From positions 4,321,604-4,385,603 of the forward strand of contig NZ_CP017297.1 in NCBI RefSeq assembly GCF_001969445.1: 64,000 nt of DNA, read 5' to 3'. The notes under the pieces were generated by a model. The model saw only the letters and a program-made list of their open reading frames with translations, did not search any database and had not been told where the DNA came from. Numbering within the stretch: position 1 is the stretch's first letter; each line of letters opens with the position of its first letter. Of the stretch, positions 53,585 to 62,756 are shown piece by piece. The DNA is from Brachybacterium sp. P6-10-X1. GTDB lineage: Bacteria; Actinomycetota; Actinomycetes; Actinomycetales; Dermabacteraceae. The position numbers and the translations under genes were made by a program.

Positions 53585-54853
53585 ATGAGCGTGCCTGCGG
53601 CGACGACGCCGCTGCGGCGTAGTCCCGAGTACCTCCGCTGGCTGATGGGGGATCTCCTCCTCGACATCGGCACGGGCATCGGGGCCTTCGCCTTCCCCCT
53701 GGTGACCTTCATGGTCACCGATGACCTGGGCACCACCGGCCTGGTGGCGCTGGTCCAGGGCGCCGGCGCGCTGGTCGGGCTGATCCCGGGCGGGCTGCTC
53801 GCCGATCGCGTCGAGAGGCGACGACTGCGACTGCTGGCCGGGGTGGTCGGGGCGATCGTCCAGGCGATGCTGGTTCTCGTGCTGGCGACGGGTGTGGCCG
53901 GCGCCGTGGTGCTCGCCGTGCTGGCGTTCGCGGACAGGTTCCGCGAGACGCTGCTGGGCAGCGCCTCCCACGCCATGCTCAAGCAGATCGTGCCGACCAC
54001 CCAGCTGCCCCGGGCGGTCTCGGTCAACCAGGGACGAGAGGCCGCGGTCGAGATGGCCTCCGGGCCCGTCGGTGGCGCGCTGCTGGGCCTGTCGCTCGTG
54101 TTCCCGCCATTGGCCCAGCTGCTGGGCAACCTCGGCTCGGTCGCCGCGACCCTCACCATGCGCCGCAGATACTTCCCGCGGACCGAGGGCGCCGAGCGCA
54201 CGTCGGTGGCCGAGGACCTGCGCGAGGCGCTCGCCTGGATGATCTCGCAGCCCATCCGTCTGCAGGTGCTGGCTCTCGCGTCCGCCGTGAACCTCGGAGC
54301 CAACGGCCTGATCTTCGCCGTGCTGCTGGACCTCGCGTCCGACGGGGTGCCGGCGACGAGGATCGGCCTGCTGAACACGGTGCTGGCCGCGGCGATCCTG
54401 CTCGGTGCCGTCCTCGCGCCGCGCCTGGTGGACACCGTCCCGACCGGTGCGCTGGCGATCGTCCCGGTGCTGCTGATGGCGGGGGTCGGGATCTTCCTCG
54501 CCTTCGCCCCCGGCATGCTCTGGATCGGCGCGGCCTATGGCGTCCTGGGGATAGGGCTGCCCGCGATCAACGCCTCCAGCCAGGGCTTCTTCACCCACAT
54601 CACGCCGATCGCGATGCAGGGACGGGTCAGCTCGCTGATGCGCCTGGTCTCCTCGGCGCTGATGCCGCTGGCTCCGGCGGTCGCCGGGTGGGGGCTGGAC
54701 ACCGTCGGCACCCTGCCCACCATGCTCGTCTTCGCGGTGGTCCTGGCCCTCGGAGGGCTGGTGGGGCTGCTGGGGCCGGATCTGCGCCGGATCCCCACCG
54801 CGCCGCGGTGGGAGACCTACGCCCGTCAGGAGGGGTTGGCAGTCGGGGAGTGA
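53585..54853 (+). CDS. MFS transporter (efflux type)
   Basis: 422 aa with about ten to twelve membrane segments. Motif A appears as GGLLADRVERRRLRLLAG between helices 2 and 3. The overall pattern (DIGTGIGAFAFPLVTF at helix 1) resembles the Bcr/MefA-type antiporter group that exports drugs or siderophores. The substrate is unknown. The ATG at 53585 was preferred over one at 53516, as the conserved RRSPEYLRWLMGDLL starts soon after. It diverges from dapD. A tandem repeat follows its stop. Confidence 0.88.
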   Translation: MSVPAATTPLRRSPEYLRWLMGDLLLDIGTGIGAFAFPLVTFMVTDDLGTTGLVALVQGAGALVGLIPGGLLADRVERRRLRLLAGVVGAIVQAMLVLVLATGVAGAVVLAVLAFADRFRETLLGSASHAMLKQIVPTTQLPRAVSVNQGREAAVEMASGPVGGALLGLSLVFPPLAQLLGNLGSVAATLTMRRRYFPRTEGAERTSVAEDLREALAWMISQPIRLQVLALASAVNLGANGLIFAVLLDLASDGVPATRIGLLNTVLAAAILLGAVLAPRLVDTVPTGALAIVPVLLMAGVGIFLAFAPGMLWIGAAYGVLGIGLPAINASSQGFFTHITPIAMQGRVSSLMRLVSSALMPLAPAVAGWGLDTVGTLPTMLVFAVVLALGGLVGLLGPDLRRIPTAPRWETYARQEGLAVGE

Positions 54854-54872
54854 GGGGCGGGGTCGGGTCGCT

Positions 54873-54964
54873 GTGCGGGACCTTTCCTCCCCAGGGTGCG
54901 GGGTCTTTCCTTCTCAGGGTGCGAGGGCCTTCCTCCCCACGGTGCGAGGGCCTTCCTCCCCAGG
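54873..54964 (+). repeat. Four tandem copies of a 23-bp repeat
   Basis: Units at 54873-54895, 54896-54918, 54919-54941 and 54942-54964, each like GTGCGAGGGCCTTCCTCCCC plus three bases. Units 3 and 4 differ at one position, while units 1 and 2 are more diverged. The sequence after 54964 keeps only GT of a fifth unit. 23 is not a multiple of three, so this is probably not coding. Confidence 0.85.
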
Positions 54965-55017
54965 GTCTGCTCGTCCACCATCGACCCTTCCGTCTGTCGT
55001 GTGTCGGACCCTCTGTC

Positions 55018-55023
55018 TACGCT
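55018..55023 (+). promoter_or_regulatory. Candidate -10 of the DUF222/HNH gene
   Basis: TACGCT, 8 nt before an in-frame ATG at 55032 and 65 nt before the ATG at 55089 that has a Shine-Dalgarno. Confidence 0.45.
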
Positions 55024-55088
55024 CGGAGGAGATGGAGAACCTGGTTCTCGGGGCTCCTGTCATGGTGACGGACGCGGAGGTGGGGAGC

Positions 55089-56639
55089 ATGTCGCAGACG
55101 ATGACGCCGGCCGCAGTTCCGCGCGGGGCAGAGCCTCCGCGTCCCCTCGGGCGTGCGCGACGTGACCTCGATGCGGCCTCGCTCGCCGATCGCGGCGACC
55201 TCGAGCAGGGATCGGCCGCCCACGGTGCTGCCACCCGGCTTCTCGCCCGGGGCCGTCGCGCCTCCCGCGACCATGCCGAGCGTCTGCGTGACATCGCCGC
55301 GCTGTGGGTTCCGCGGGAGGACGAGGACCTGCGCGATGACCGCGAGGAATCCGACGTCGCCGTCGCCCTCGCGCTGCGCACCACGACCGCCCGGGCCGGG
55401 ACCCTGCTGCGCGATGCCCACATGGCGGTCACCGAGGTGCCCGCGACCTTCGCGCGCCTGGCCTCGGGCGACATGCCCGTGGAGTGGTTCGACCGCCTGG
55501 TGCGGGCGCTGCGGGACCTGACCCCCGTCCAGCGCGCCCAGATCGACGAGCGGGTCTCCACCTGGGACCTCGACTCCCTGCCGGTGGACAGCTACCGCCG
55601 GTCGCTGCACCTGCTGTTGGCCTGGTTCCAGTCCCCGGCCCCGGAGGTCGCCCCGCAGGAGCAGCGCGACGTCGCCCTCGAGCTGCCCACGGTCGCCGAC
55701 GGCACCGCCTGCCTGCGCCTGACCGGACCCATCCCGGAGATCCTCGCGCTCTCTCGCCGCCTCGACGCGGCCGCCCGCGCGGTGCAGACCACCCAGCGCC
55801 ATGCCCTCGACGACGGTGCCCCGGTGCCCTTCGACCTCGAGGCGGCGGCGGCCACGACCGCGCGGCCGCTGCCCCTGCGCTCCCTGCGCTACGCGGTGAT
55901 GACTCGTTCGGTTCTCGACACGGGCGGCACCGAGGTCCCGCGCGAGCCATTCCGCCTCAGCGTGGTGGTCCCTGTGATGTCCCTGATGGGCGAGTCGGAC
56001 GCTCCGGCCCTGCTCGATGGGCGAATCCCGATCCCCGCCTCGATGGCCCGCATGATCGCCGCGGAGGAGAGCATGTGGTTCCGCGTGCTCACCGACCCGG
56101 TCGACGGGACCTTCCTCCCCACCGCTGCGCAGCGGTACCGGCCGCCGGAGGCGATGCGCGAGCACCTGCGACTGCGCGATCCCGTGTGCGCGGTCCCCGG
56201 GTGCGGTCGGGCCACCTCCACCTGCTCGGAATCGGACCACATCCAGGAATATGACCACGCGGATCCCGCCGCGGGCGGGCAGACCACCCCGGAGAACCTC
56301 CACGACCTGTGCTGGATGCATCACCGGCTGAAGACTCGCGGCCTGATCGACCCGGTCCGCGGTCCCGACGGGGCGATCACCCACTGGAAGACCCGCTCCG
56401 GGGCACATGCCTCGGTGGCGCCGAACACCGACCTGCTCACGCCCGAGCTGGCCGCTGTCCTCCAAGCGCGCTGGGAGCAGTACGAGTTCGAGCGAGACAT
56501 CACCGCGATGGTCATCGCCGGGGAACTCGAACGATTCGCCCGCGAGGACGGACCCACCGACCCCCTGCTGGACGACCGCGCCGGCACCCGTGAAGCGTCA
56601 CCAGCTCGAGGACTCGAGGATCAGCCGCCACCGTTCTGA
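55089..56639 (+). CDS. DUF222 / HNH endonuclease-domain protein (13E12 repeat family)
   Basis: 516 aa. A long helical DUF222 region (about 20-330, including ERLRDIAALW and QIDERVSTWDLDSLPVDSYRRSLH) is followed by a complete HNH nuclease motif: CAVPGCGRATSTCSESDHI, then TTPENLHDLCWMHHRLKTRG. Such genes are multi-copy in many actinobacteria (13E12 family in M. tuberculosis) and are sometimes tied to mobile elements, but no substrate or host role is established. I start at 55089 (GGAGGTGGGG upstream). An ATG at 55032 would add 19 residues. It directly follows four 23-bp tandem repeats, which may be part of a mobile unit. Confidence 0.85.
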   Translation: MSQTMTPAAVPRGAEPPRPLGRARRDLDAASLADRGDLEQGSAAHGAATRLLARGRRASRDHAERLRDIAALWVPREDEDLRDDREESDVAVALALRTTTARAGTLLRDAHMAVTEVPATFARLASGDMPVEWFDRLVRALRDLTPVQRAQIDERVSTWDLDSLPVDSYRRSLHLLLAWFQSPAPEVAPQEQRDVALELPTVADGTACLRLTGPIPEILALSRRLDAAARAVQTTQRHALDDGAPVPFDLEAAAATTARPLPLRSLRYAVMTRSVLDTGGTEVPREPFRLSVVVPVMSLMGESDAPALLDGRIPIPASMARMIAAEESMWFRVLTDPVDGTFLPTAAQRYRPPEAMREHLRLRDPVCAVPGCGRATSTCSESDHIQEYDHADPAAGGQTTPENLHDLCWMHHRLKTRGLIDPVRGPDGAITHWKTRSGAHASVAPNTDLLTPELAAVLQARWEQYEFERDITAMVIAGELERFAREDGPTDPLLDDRAGTREASPARGLEDQPPPF

Positions 56640-56763
56640 GCTGTGCCGCTGCTCTCGGCGGGCTGTTCGCCGTCCGAATCCGGATCCCCGTCCCGGTCGC
56701 TTCCGTGCTCATCGCGGTTGATGCGGCGGTACCGTGTGATCTCGCTCTGCGCGGACCGAAGGG

Positions 56764-56778
56764 CTCGCCGCGGGCGAG
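56764..56778. terminator. Small hairpin in the HNH / membrane-protein gap
   Basis: CTCGCC and GGCGAG with a GCG loop, between the convergent HNH gene and the minus-strand membrane protein. Only 6 bp, so weak. The rest of 56640-56799 holds nothing I recognise. Confidence 0.3.
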
Positions 56779-56799
56779 TGAGGAGACAGAGCCCCGGGA

Positions 56800-57696
56800 T
56801 CAGGAATCGTCCGCGGGCGGACGATCACCGAACCACTCCGCGGCCCGCTCCCGCCGCACGACCTGCTCCAGCCGACGACCGCGCAGCTGGACGGCGAGGA
56901 CCGCCAGCAGCAGCGCGAGCACCCCTCCGCCGAGCGACCACAGCGCCGCCGTGGTCATGGTGGCCGCATCCGGGCTCAGCAGCGTGATCAGCAGCACGGC
57001 GGCCCCCACGCAGATCGCGATGATCCCCAGCCCCACCATCACGGCCGGGCCCAGCGAGCTCAGGATCGCGGGTCCGGCCGATCCGCCCTGCAGCGGGCGA
57101 CGCATCGGCAGGCCTCGTCCGAGCTGACCCGGCCGGTCCACGGCCCAGTCCAGGAGGGACCGGTCCCTGCGGCGGCTCGCGAGCGTCCCGATCACCGCCG
57201 CGACGATCACCAGGGCGGCGATCCCGATCAGGAACGGCCCCGCGGACGGCGGCAGGGAGGAGCGGCTGAGGTCGTCGGCCCGCAGACCCAGGACGACCAG
57301 GGCGATGGCGAGGCCCAGAGCCACCAGCAGCAGCGCGCCCTCGAGGACCCGCAGCGGGAGCTGTCGGGCGGCGCGCTCGGCCTCGGCGGCGGAGGCGAGC
57401 TCGTCCTCGACCGGATCCGCGCCCTCCTCGAGCACCACCCGGCGCTCATCCGCCAGGCGCTCCATGAAGTCCTCGACCTGGGACCCCGCGCGCAGGGACA
57501 CGGCGTAGCGGGCGCGCTGGGCGGCCGTCAGCCATGCCGTCATCACCATCGAATCGGCGAGCGCCCGCTCCTCGGGCAGCTGGCTCGAGTTCGCGATCGC
57601 GCGGATCCGCGCGGCCCGTCTCCCGGCGAGCAGCCCTCCCGGGGCGTCGGGCGCACCGTGGGGGAGGTGCCGCGGCGGCGGGGGCGTGGTGGTCAT
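56800..57696 (-). CDS. Four-pass membrane protein of unknown function
   Basis: 298 aa. A Pro-rich start, a helical cytoplasmic region (about 25-112, acidic: VEDFMERLADERRVVLEEGADPVEDELASAAEAERAARQ), membrane pairs (about 116-138 and 152-172), a basic loop with RRRDRSLLDWAVDRPGQLGRGLPMRR, a second pair (about 210-232 and 240-262) and a short charged tail. I do not recognise the family. The ATG at 57696 has only a GGGGGC run upstream and a weak GACCAT at the leaderless -10 position. It diverges from the FAD/NAD(P)-binding gene with 63 bp between the starts. Confidence 0.75.
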   Translation of the reverse strand: MTTTPPPPRHLPHGAPDAPGGLLAGRRAARIRAIANSSQLPEERALADSMVMTAWLTAAQRARYAVSLRAGSQVEDFMERLADERRVVLEEGADPVEDELASAAEAERAARQLPLRVLEGALLLVALGLAIALVVLGLRADDLSRSSLPPSAGPFLIGIAALVIVAAVIGTLASRRRDRSLLDWAVDRPGQLGRGLPMRRPLQGGSAGPAILSSLGPAVMVGLGIIAICVGAAVLLITLLSPDAATMTTAALWSLGGGVLALLLAVLAVQLRGRRLEQVVRRERAAEWFGDRPPADDS

Positions 57697-57747
57697 GCCC
57701 CCATGGTCCCAGAACCCCGCCCGCGCGGAAGGGCGATCCGTCCGCGC

Positions 57748-57753
57748 CATACT
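57748..57753 (+). promoter_or_regulatory. Possible leaderless -10 of the FAD/NAD(P)-binding gene
   Basis: CATACT ends 6 nt before the ATG at 57760. The GGGGGG in between touches the ATG, so a Shine-Dalgarno role is unlikely. Confidence 0.45.
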
Positions 57754-57759
57754 GGGGGG

Positions 57760-59523
57760 ATGACCGTCGCCGCCCCCGATCTCGCCCGCACCGTCGCCGT
57801 GATCGGGGCGGGGCCGCGGGGGACGGCGATCATCGAGCGCCTGGTCGCCGCCTCCCACGATCCCGGCTGGCACGGACCGCTGACCGTGCACCTGGTGGAT
57901 CCCTTCGTCGGCCGCGGCGGCAGGGTCTGGCGGCACGACCAGTCCGAGGTGCTGCTGATGAACACCACCACCTGCCAGACCACGATGTATCCGGACGCCA
58001 GCTGCCACGCGGTGATGCCGTCCCTGCACACCGACACCCTCGCCGACCACCTCGCCGCGGAGGGCCTGGGTCCCGGCGACTTCGCCTCCCGTGCCGCTCA
58101 CGGCCGCTACCTCGCCCGCGTGCTCGAGACCGCCGAGGCCGACGCGGACCCCGCCCGCCTGCGGATCGTCCGCCACGAGGCCGAGGCGGTGGACGTCACC
58201 GGCTCCGCCGACGGGATCCAGCGGGTGCGGCTCAGCGACAGCCGCGTGCTGCGGGCCGACGCCGTCGCCCTCGCCCTCGGCCACCTGCCCACCGCGCTCG
58301 GCCCCCGCTCCCAGCAGCTTGCCGACGCCGCCGCCCGTCATGGCCTGGTCCACCTCGGTCCCGCCAACCCGCTCGAGGTCGACTACGCCGCGCTGCTGGG
58401 CCGCGAGTCGATCGCCGTGCAGGGCCTCGGCCTGAACTTCTACGACGCGATCGGCATGCTCACCGCCGTCGCCGGGGGCCGCTTCGTGCCCGACGACCGC
58501 GCGCCCTCGGGGCTGCGCTACCTGCCCGGCGGCGGCGAGCCGCGGCTCGTCGTCGGCTCCCGCTCCGGCATGGTCTACCGCCCCAAGCCCGATCTCGGCC
58601 CCGAGCTGCCCGCCCCGTACTCACCGCAGGTCCTCACCGGCGAGCGGGTCCTGGAGCTGGCGGTGCGCTCGGCCGGCGTCGACCACGAGCGGGAGGTGAT
58701 GCCGCTGATCCTCGCCGAGCTGCGCCGGGCGCTCGCCGGGGCCGGCTTCGCCGGGCTCGCCACCGACGAGGCGCTGATCCGCTGGCTGTTCCCCTTCGGC
58801 CGGCGCGGCGGCGAGACGGCCGAAGCCCACCGACGCACCCGCGACGTGCTGCGCGGCTCTCTGCACGCGGCCACCGACCCCGACCCCGCCTGGGTGCTCG
58901 TCTACCGGGTGCTGATCGCCATGCGCACCCAGGTGGGCCGGCTCATCGACCTGGGGGCCTACACGACCGAGTCCGTGCGCCGCGACATCGACGGGCACCT
59001 GCGCAACGCCTTCGCCTCCTGGGCCTCCGGCCCGCCGGTGCTGCGGGTGCGCCAGCTGCTCGCCCTCGAGGAAGCAGGGCTGGTGCAGTTCCTCGGACCG
59101 CGCATGCACCTGGACATCGACGACGACGCCGGACGCTTCGCGGCGCGCGGGGCCGACGGCCCGGCCATCCTGTGCGACGGCGTGCTCGAAGCGCACCTGC
59201 CGCCGGTGGACCTGCCCGCCTATCGCAGCGCCCTGATCGGGGCGTGGCGCGAGCGGGGGGAGGTCCAGAAGGATTCCTGGGCCTCCCGCGGCAGCCGCCG
59301 ACGGATGCTGACCGGCTCCATCGCCGTGGACGGGCTCTACGCCCCCGTGGGGTCGGACGAGACGGTCTACGACCGGCGTCTGCTGGTGGGGGTCCCGGTC
59401 TCCACCGCGCAGCCCGGCTCGGCGATCACCGCCGAACCCGGCACGTCCGCCCAGCTGCTGCGCCACGCCGAGGCGGTCGCCCTGCGCCTGGCCCGGGCCG
59501 GGGGAGCACTGGGCGATCCGTGA
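57760..59523 (+). CDS. FAD/NAD(P)-binding protein (NAD_binding_9 type)
   Basis: 587 aa. The dinucleotide-binding start is VAVIGAGPRGTAIIERLVA, where PRG replaces the usual GxG spacing. This is typical of the group that includes the N-terminal NAD_binding_9 domain. Further on are VDPFVGRGGRVWRHDQSEVLLMNT, ALALGHLPTALG and LGLNFYDAIGMLTA. Related proteins appear near siderophore or amino-acid metabolism genes, but the reaction is unknown. No membrane segment. The ATG at 57760 fits the family start. dapE follows after 37 nt. Confidence 0.8.
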   Translation: MTVAAPDLARTVAVIGAGPRGTAIIERLVAASHDPGWHGPLTVHLVDPFVGRGGRVWRHDQSEVLLMNTTTCQTTMYPDASCHAVMPSLHTDTLADHLAAEGLGPGDFASRAAHGRYLARVLETAEADADPARLRIVRHEAEAVDVTGSADGIQRVRLSDSRVLRADAVALALGHLPTALGPRSQQLADAAARHGLVHLGPANPLEVDYAALLGRESIAVQGLGLNFYDAIGMLTAVAGGRFVPDDRAPSGLRYLPGGGEPRLVVGSRSGMVYRPKPDLGPELPAPYSPQVLTGERVLELAVRSAGVDHEREVMPLILAELRRALAGAGFAGLATDEALIRWLFPFGRRGGETAEAHRRTRDVLRGSLHAATDPDPAWVLVYRVLIAMRTQVGRLIDLGAYTTESVRRDIDGHLRNAFASWASGPPVLRVRQLLALEEAGLVQFLGPRMHLDIDDDAGRFAARGADGPAILCDGVLEAHLPPVDLPAYRSALIGAWRERGEVQKDSWASRGSRRRMLTGSIAVDGLYAPVGSDETVYDRRLLVGVPVSTAQPGSAITAEPGTSAQLLRHAEAVALRLARAGGALGDP

Positions 59524-59548
59524 TCCGCGGGCGAGCGGCCGACGGTGG

Positions 59549-59554
59549 CACGAT
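59549..59554 (+). promoter_or_regulatory. Possible leaderless -10 of dapE
   Basis: CACGAT ends 6 nt before the ATG at 59561. The first base departs from TANNNT. Confidence 0.4.
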
Positions 59555-59560
59555 GGCCCC

Positions 59561-60670
59561 ATGCACAATGCTCCCGCGCCCGTCCTGGATCCCCACGCCG
59601 ACATCGTCGAGCTCACCGCCGCGATCGTCGACATCGAATCCGTCTCCGGGAACGAGACGGCGCTCGCCGATGCGGTCGAGGCCGCGCTGCGCACCCACGC
59701 CGATCACCTGGAGGTGATCCGCGACGGAGACACCGTCATCGCCCGCACCCATCGCGGCCTGGACCGACGAGTGCTGCTGGCCGGGCACCTCGACACCGTC
59801 CCGGTGGCGGAGAACCTGCCCTCGTCCCGGCGCACCCGCGACGGGCGCGAGGAGCTCGTCGGGCGCGGCAGCTGCGACATGAAGGGCGGTGTCGCGGTGT
59901 TCCTGAAGCTCGCCGTCGAGGCGGTCACCGCCCCCGTCGACCTCACCTGGGTGTTCTACGACCACGAGGAGGTCGCCGCGGCGGACAACTCCCTGACCCG
60001 CATCGCCGCCGAGCACCCCGAGTACCTCGCGGCGGACTTCGCGATCCTCGGCGAGCCGACCTCGGCCGGTGTCGAGGGCGGCTGCAAGGGCACCATGAAG
60101 CTCGCGGTCACCGCGCGCGGCATCGCCGCCCACTCGGCCCGCGACTGGGTGGGGGACAACGCGATCCACCACCTCGCGCCGGTGCTCGAGCGTCTGGCCT
60201 CCTACGAGGCGCGCCGCGCCGTGATCGACGGGCTCGAGTACCGCGAGTGCCTGAACGCCGTGGGGATCTCCGGCGGCATCGCCGGCAACGTGATCCCCGA
60301 TCGTGCCACCGCGCTGCTGAACTACCGCTTCGCGCCCGACACCTCCGTCGACCAGGCCGAGGCGCATGTGCGCGAGGTGCTGGCCGGCCTCGACCTCGAG
60401 ATCACGGTCACCGACTCTTCCGCGGGCGCGCTGCCCGGGCTCTCCGACCCGGCCGCCGCCGACTTCCTGGCCGCCCTGGGCCAGGGCGTCACCCTCGCCG
60501 CCAAGCAGGGCTGGACCGATGTGGCCCGCTTCGCCGCCCTGGGGACCCCGGCGGTGAACTTCGGACCCGGGGACGCGCTGCTCGCCCACACCGACGACGA
60601 GCACGTGCCGCTCGAGGACCTCCGCTCGGCCCTCGAGGCTCTGCGGCGCTGGCTGGAGATCTCCCGGTGA
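59561..60670 (+). CDS. dapE: Succinyl-diaminopimelate desuccinylase DapE
   Basis: 369-aa M20-family metallopeptidase fold. The zinc ligands are in GHLDTVP (His76, with catalytic Asp78), GRGSCDMKGG (Asp106) and FYDHEEV (Glu136/Glu137, one the general base). A central dimerisation domain (about 175-290) and closing NFGPGDALLAHTDDEHVP with the last His complete the enzyme. It releases succinate to give LL-diaminopimelate. Together with dapC and dapD it covers three consecutive pathway steps. The GTG of the next gene overlaps its stop. Confidence 0.93.
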   Translation: MHNAPAPVLDPHADIVELTAAIVDIESVSGNETALADAVEAALRTHADHLEVIRDGDTVIARTHRGLDRRVLLAGHLDTVPVAENLPSSRRTRDGREELVGRGSCDMKGGVAVFLKLAVEAVTAPVDLTWVFYDHEEVAAADNSLTRIAAEHPEYLAADFAILGEPTSAGVEGGCKGTMKLAVTARGIAAHSARDWVGDNAIHHLAPVLERLASYEARRAVIDGLEYRECLNAVGISGGIAGNVIPDRATALLNYRFAPDTSVDQAEAHVREVLAGLDLEITVTDSSAGALPGLSDPAAADFLAALGQGVTLAAKQGWTDVARFAALGTPAVNFGPGDALLAHTDDEHVPLEDLRSALEALRRWLEISR

Positions 60671-62022
60671 CGAGCACCGAGGGCGCCCTCCGCCGCAGCC
60701 TCGGCCTGCCGCAGCTGCTCGCCTACGGCCTGGTCTTCATCGGACCGGCCGCCGCGGTCGGCGTCTGGGGCACGCTGGATGCGGTCTCGGGCGGCGTGGT
60801 GCCCGTGGTCTACCTGGTGGCCACGATCGTCATGGCGCTGACCGCCTCCAGCTACGCGCTGATGTCCGCGGAGGTGCCGCGCGCCGGCAGCGTCTTCGCC
60901 TACGCGTCCGAGGGCATCGGCCGCCGTACCGGCCACATGGGCGGCTGGATGATGCTGCTGGACTACCTGCTCATCCCCTCGGTCGCCTACCTCTTCAGCG
61001 GCATCGCCCTGCACTCGCTGGTCCCGCAGGTCCCGGTGTGGGTGTTCGTGATCGCCGCGGTCGTGATCTCCACCGGGCTGAACCTCGCCGGGGTCACCGT
61101 GACGGCCTGGGTCTCCACCGTGGTGGTGATGGTCGAGGTGGTGGTCCTGGCCGCCGTCCTCGCCGTCGGGATCTGGGTGCTGGCGACCATCGGCCCGCTC
61201 CGCGGCTGGCTCGACCCGCTCACCGGCGGGGCGGCCGGGCTGGACGCGGGTCTCGTGCTCGGCGCCGTCAGCATCGCCGTGCTCTCCTATCTCGGCTTCG
61301 ACGCCCTGGCCACCTTCGCCGAGGAGACCCGCGGGGGTGCGAAGGTCGTCGGACGCGCCACGCTGGTCTGCCTCGTCGTGGCCGGCTTCCTGTTCATCCT
61401 CCAGTCCTACGTCGGGGCGCTGCTGTCCCCGCAGACCACCGCGGAGCTGCAGGCCGACCCCTCGCTGCAGGGCGATGCCTACTACGCCATGGTCGACTCC
61501 GAGATCTCCCCGCTGCTGCACGCCCTGCTGTCGCTGGCCAAGGGCATCGGCGCGATCTTCAGCGCCCTGGTGGGACAGGCCGCCGCCAGCCGCATCATCT
61601 GGGACATGGGACGCTCCGGCTCCCTGCCGCACGTCTTCTCCCGTCTGTCGACCCGCACGGGCGTGCCCGTGGTCGGTGTGCTCGTGGCCTCCGCCGGCAA
61701 CGTCCTCGTCGCCGGCTGGGCCTCGACCCGCGGGGACGGCCTGAACCTGGTCTCCTCGATGGTCGACGTCGGCGCCATCACCGGCTTCGTGCTCGTGCAC
61801 GCCTCCGTGATCGGCTACTTCGTGGTGCGCCGGCGCGGGGGAGCGGTGCGCCCGGTGCGGCACCTGGTGATCCCCGTGCTCGGCGCCGGTCTGCTGATCG
61901 TCGTGCTGGTCTCCTCCAGCCCGGTGGCGCTGATCGTCGGCGCCATCTGGGCCCTCCTGGGCTTCGCCGTGCTGCTCCTGCGCCGGCCGAGCGCCGGCAC
62001 AGCCGATACGCTCGGCCGATGA
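60667..62022 (+). CDS. APC-family amino acid permease
   Basis: 451 aa, twelve predicted membrane segments. The APC pattern is clear: GLVFIGPAAAVGVWGTLDAVSGG in helix 1, SAEVPRAGSVFAYASEGIG in helix 2-3, and LSYLGFDALATFAEETRGG around helix 6. These transporters exchange or import amino acids and amines with protons. Substrate unknown. The GTG start overlaps the dapE stop (GTGA), suggesting co-transcription with dapE. Its end overlaps the LOG-family ATG. Confidence 0.9.
   Translation: MTSTEGALRRSLGLPQLLAYGLVFIGPAAAVGVWGTLDAVSGGVVPVVYLVATIVMALTASSYALMSAEVPRAGSVFAYASEGIGRRTGHMGGWMMLLDYLLIPSVAYLFSGIALHSLVPQVPVWVFVIAAVVISTGLNLAGVTVTAWVSTVVVMVEVVVLAAVLAVGIWVLATIGPLRGWLDPLTGGAAGLDAGLVLGAVSIAVLSYLGFDALATFAEETRGGAKVVGRATLVCLVVAGFLFILQSYVGALLSPQTTAELQADPSLQGDAYYAMVDSEISPLLHALLSLAKGIGAIFSALVGQAAASRIIWDMGRSGSLPHVFSRLSTRTGVPVVGVLVASAGNVLVAGWASTRGDGLNLVSSMVDVGAITGFVLVHASVIGYFVVRRRGGAVRPVRHLVIPVLGAGLLIVVLVSSSPVALIVGAIWALLGFAVLLLRRPSAGTADTLGR
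62007..62012 (+). promoter_or_regulatory. Leaderless-type -10 inside the permease gene
   Basis: TACGCT ends 6 nt before the ATG at 62019, within the last codons of the permease. Confidence 0.5.
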
Positions 62023-62756
62023 CGCCCGAGGAACGAGCACGCCATCGCAAGGGGCCCGTCACGCTGCGCGGCGCCCAGCGCCCCGAGCGCACCACCGACC
62101 AGCGGCTGCTGGAGGAGTCCGGGCCCGGGGACTGGGTCCACGCCGATCCGTGGCGGGTGATGCGCATCCAGGCCGAGTTCGTCGAGGGCTTCGGGGCGCT
62201 CGCCGAGCTGGGGCCGGCCATCTCGATCTTCGGCTCCGCCCGCCTGGGACCGGAGCATCCCTACTACCGATGCGCCGTCGAGATCGCCCACGGCGTGGTC
62301 GACCTCGGCTACGCCGTGATCACCGGGGGCGGCCCCGGCATCATGGAGGCCGGCAACCGCGGCGCCCAGGAGGCGGGCGGCGTCTCCGTCGGCCTCGGGA
62401 TCGAACTGCCCCATGAAGACGGGATGAACGAATATGTCGACCTCGGGGTCGACTTCCGGTACTTCTTCGCCCGCAAGACCATGTTCGTGAAGTACTCCAG
62501 CGGCTTCGTGGTGATGCCGGGCGGCTTCGGAACCTTCGACGAGCTGTTCGAGGCGCTGTGCCTGATGCAGACGCACAAGATCGACCTGTTCCCCGTGGTG
62601 CTGGTCGGGCGCGCCTACTGGCAGGGCCTGCTCGACTGGCTGGGCGGCGCCGTCCTCGAGGGCGGGACGATCAACGCCGTCGACGTCGACCTGCTGCGGG
62701 TCGTCGACACCGCCGAGGAGGCGCTCGGCGTGCTCCGCGAGGCTGCGCACCGATGA
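62019..62756 (+). CDS. LOG-family protein (TIGR00730 type)
   Basis: 245 aa. The family motifs are present: ISIFGSARLGPEHPYY near residue 70, GGGPGIMEAGNRGAQEAG and the active-site PGGFGTFDELFEALCLMQ. LOG proteins cut nucleoside 5'-monophosphates (cytokinin riboside type) at the base-ribose bond. In bacteria the physiological substrate is often unknown. The first 60 residues are a family-typical N-terminal extension. It overlaps the permease upstream and the 53-aa peptide gene downstream by 4 nt. Confidence 0.92.
   Translation: MTPEERARHRKGPVTLRGAQRPERTTDQRLLEESGPGDWVHADPWRVMRIQAEFVEGFGALAELGPAISIFGSARLGPEHPYYRCAVEIAHGVVDLGYAVITGGGPGIMEAGNRGAQEAGGVSVGLGIELPHEDGMNEYVDLGVDFRYFFARKTMFVKYSSGFVVMPGGFGTFDELFEALCLMQTHKIDLFPVVLVGRAYWQGLLDWLGGAVLEGGTINAVDVDLLRVVDTAEEALGVLREAAHR

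Noticed and set aside
54873..54964. CRISPR array
   Set aside because: The 23-bp units are directly adjacent with no spacers, and no cas genes are near.
55089..56639. Insertion sequence or transposon carrying the HNH gene
   Set aside because: No terminal inverted repeats, target duplication or transposase gene is visible around it.
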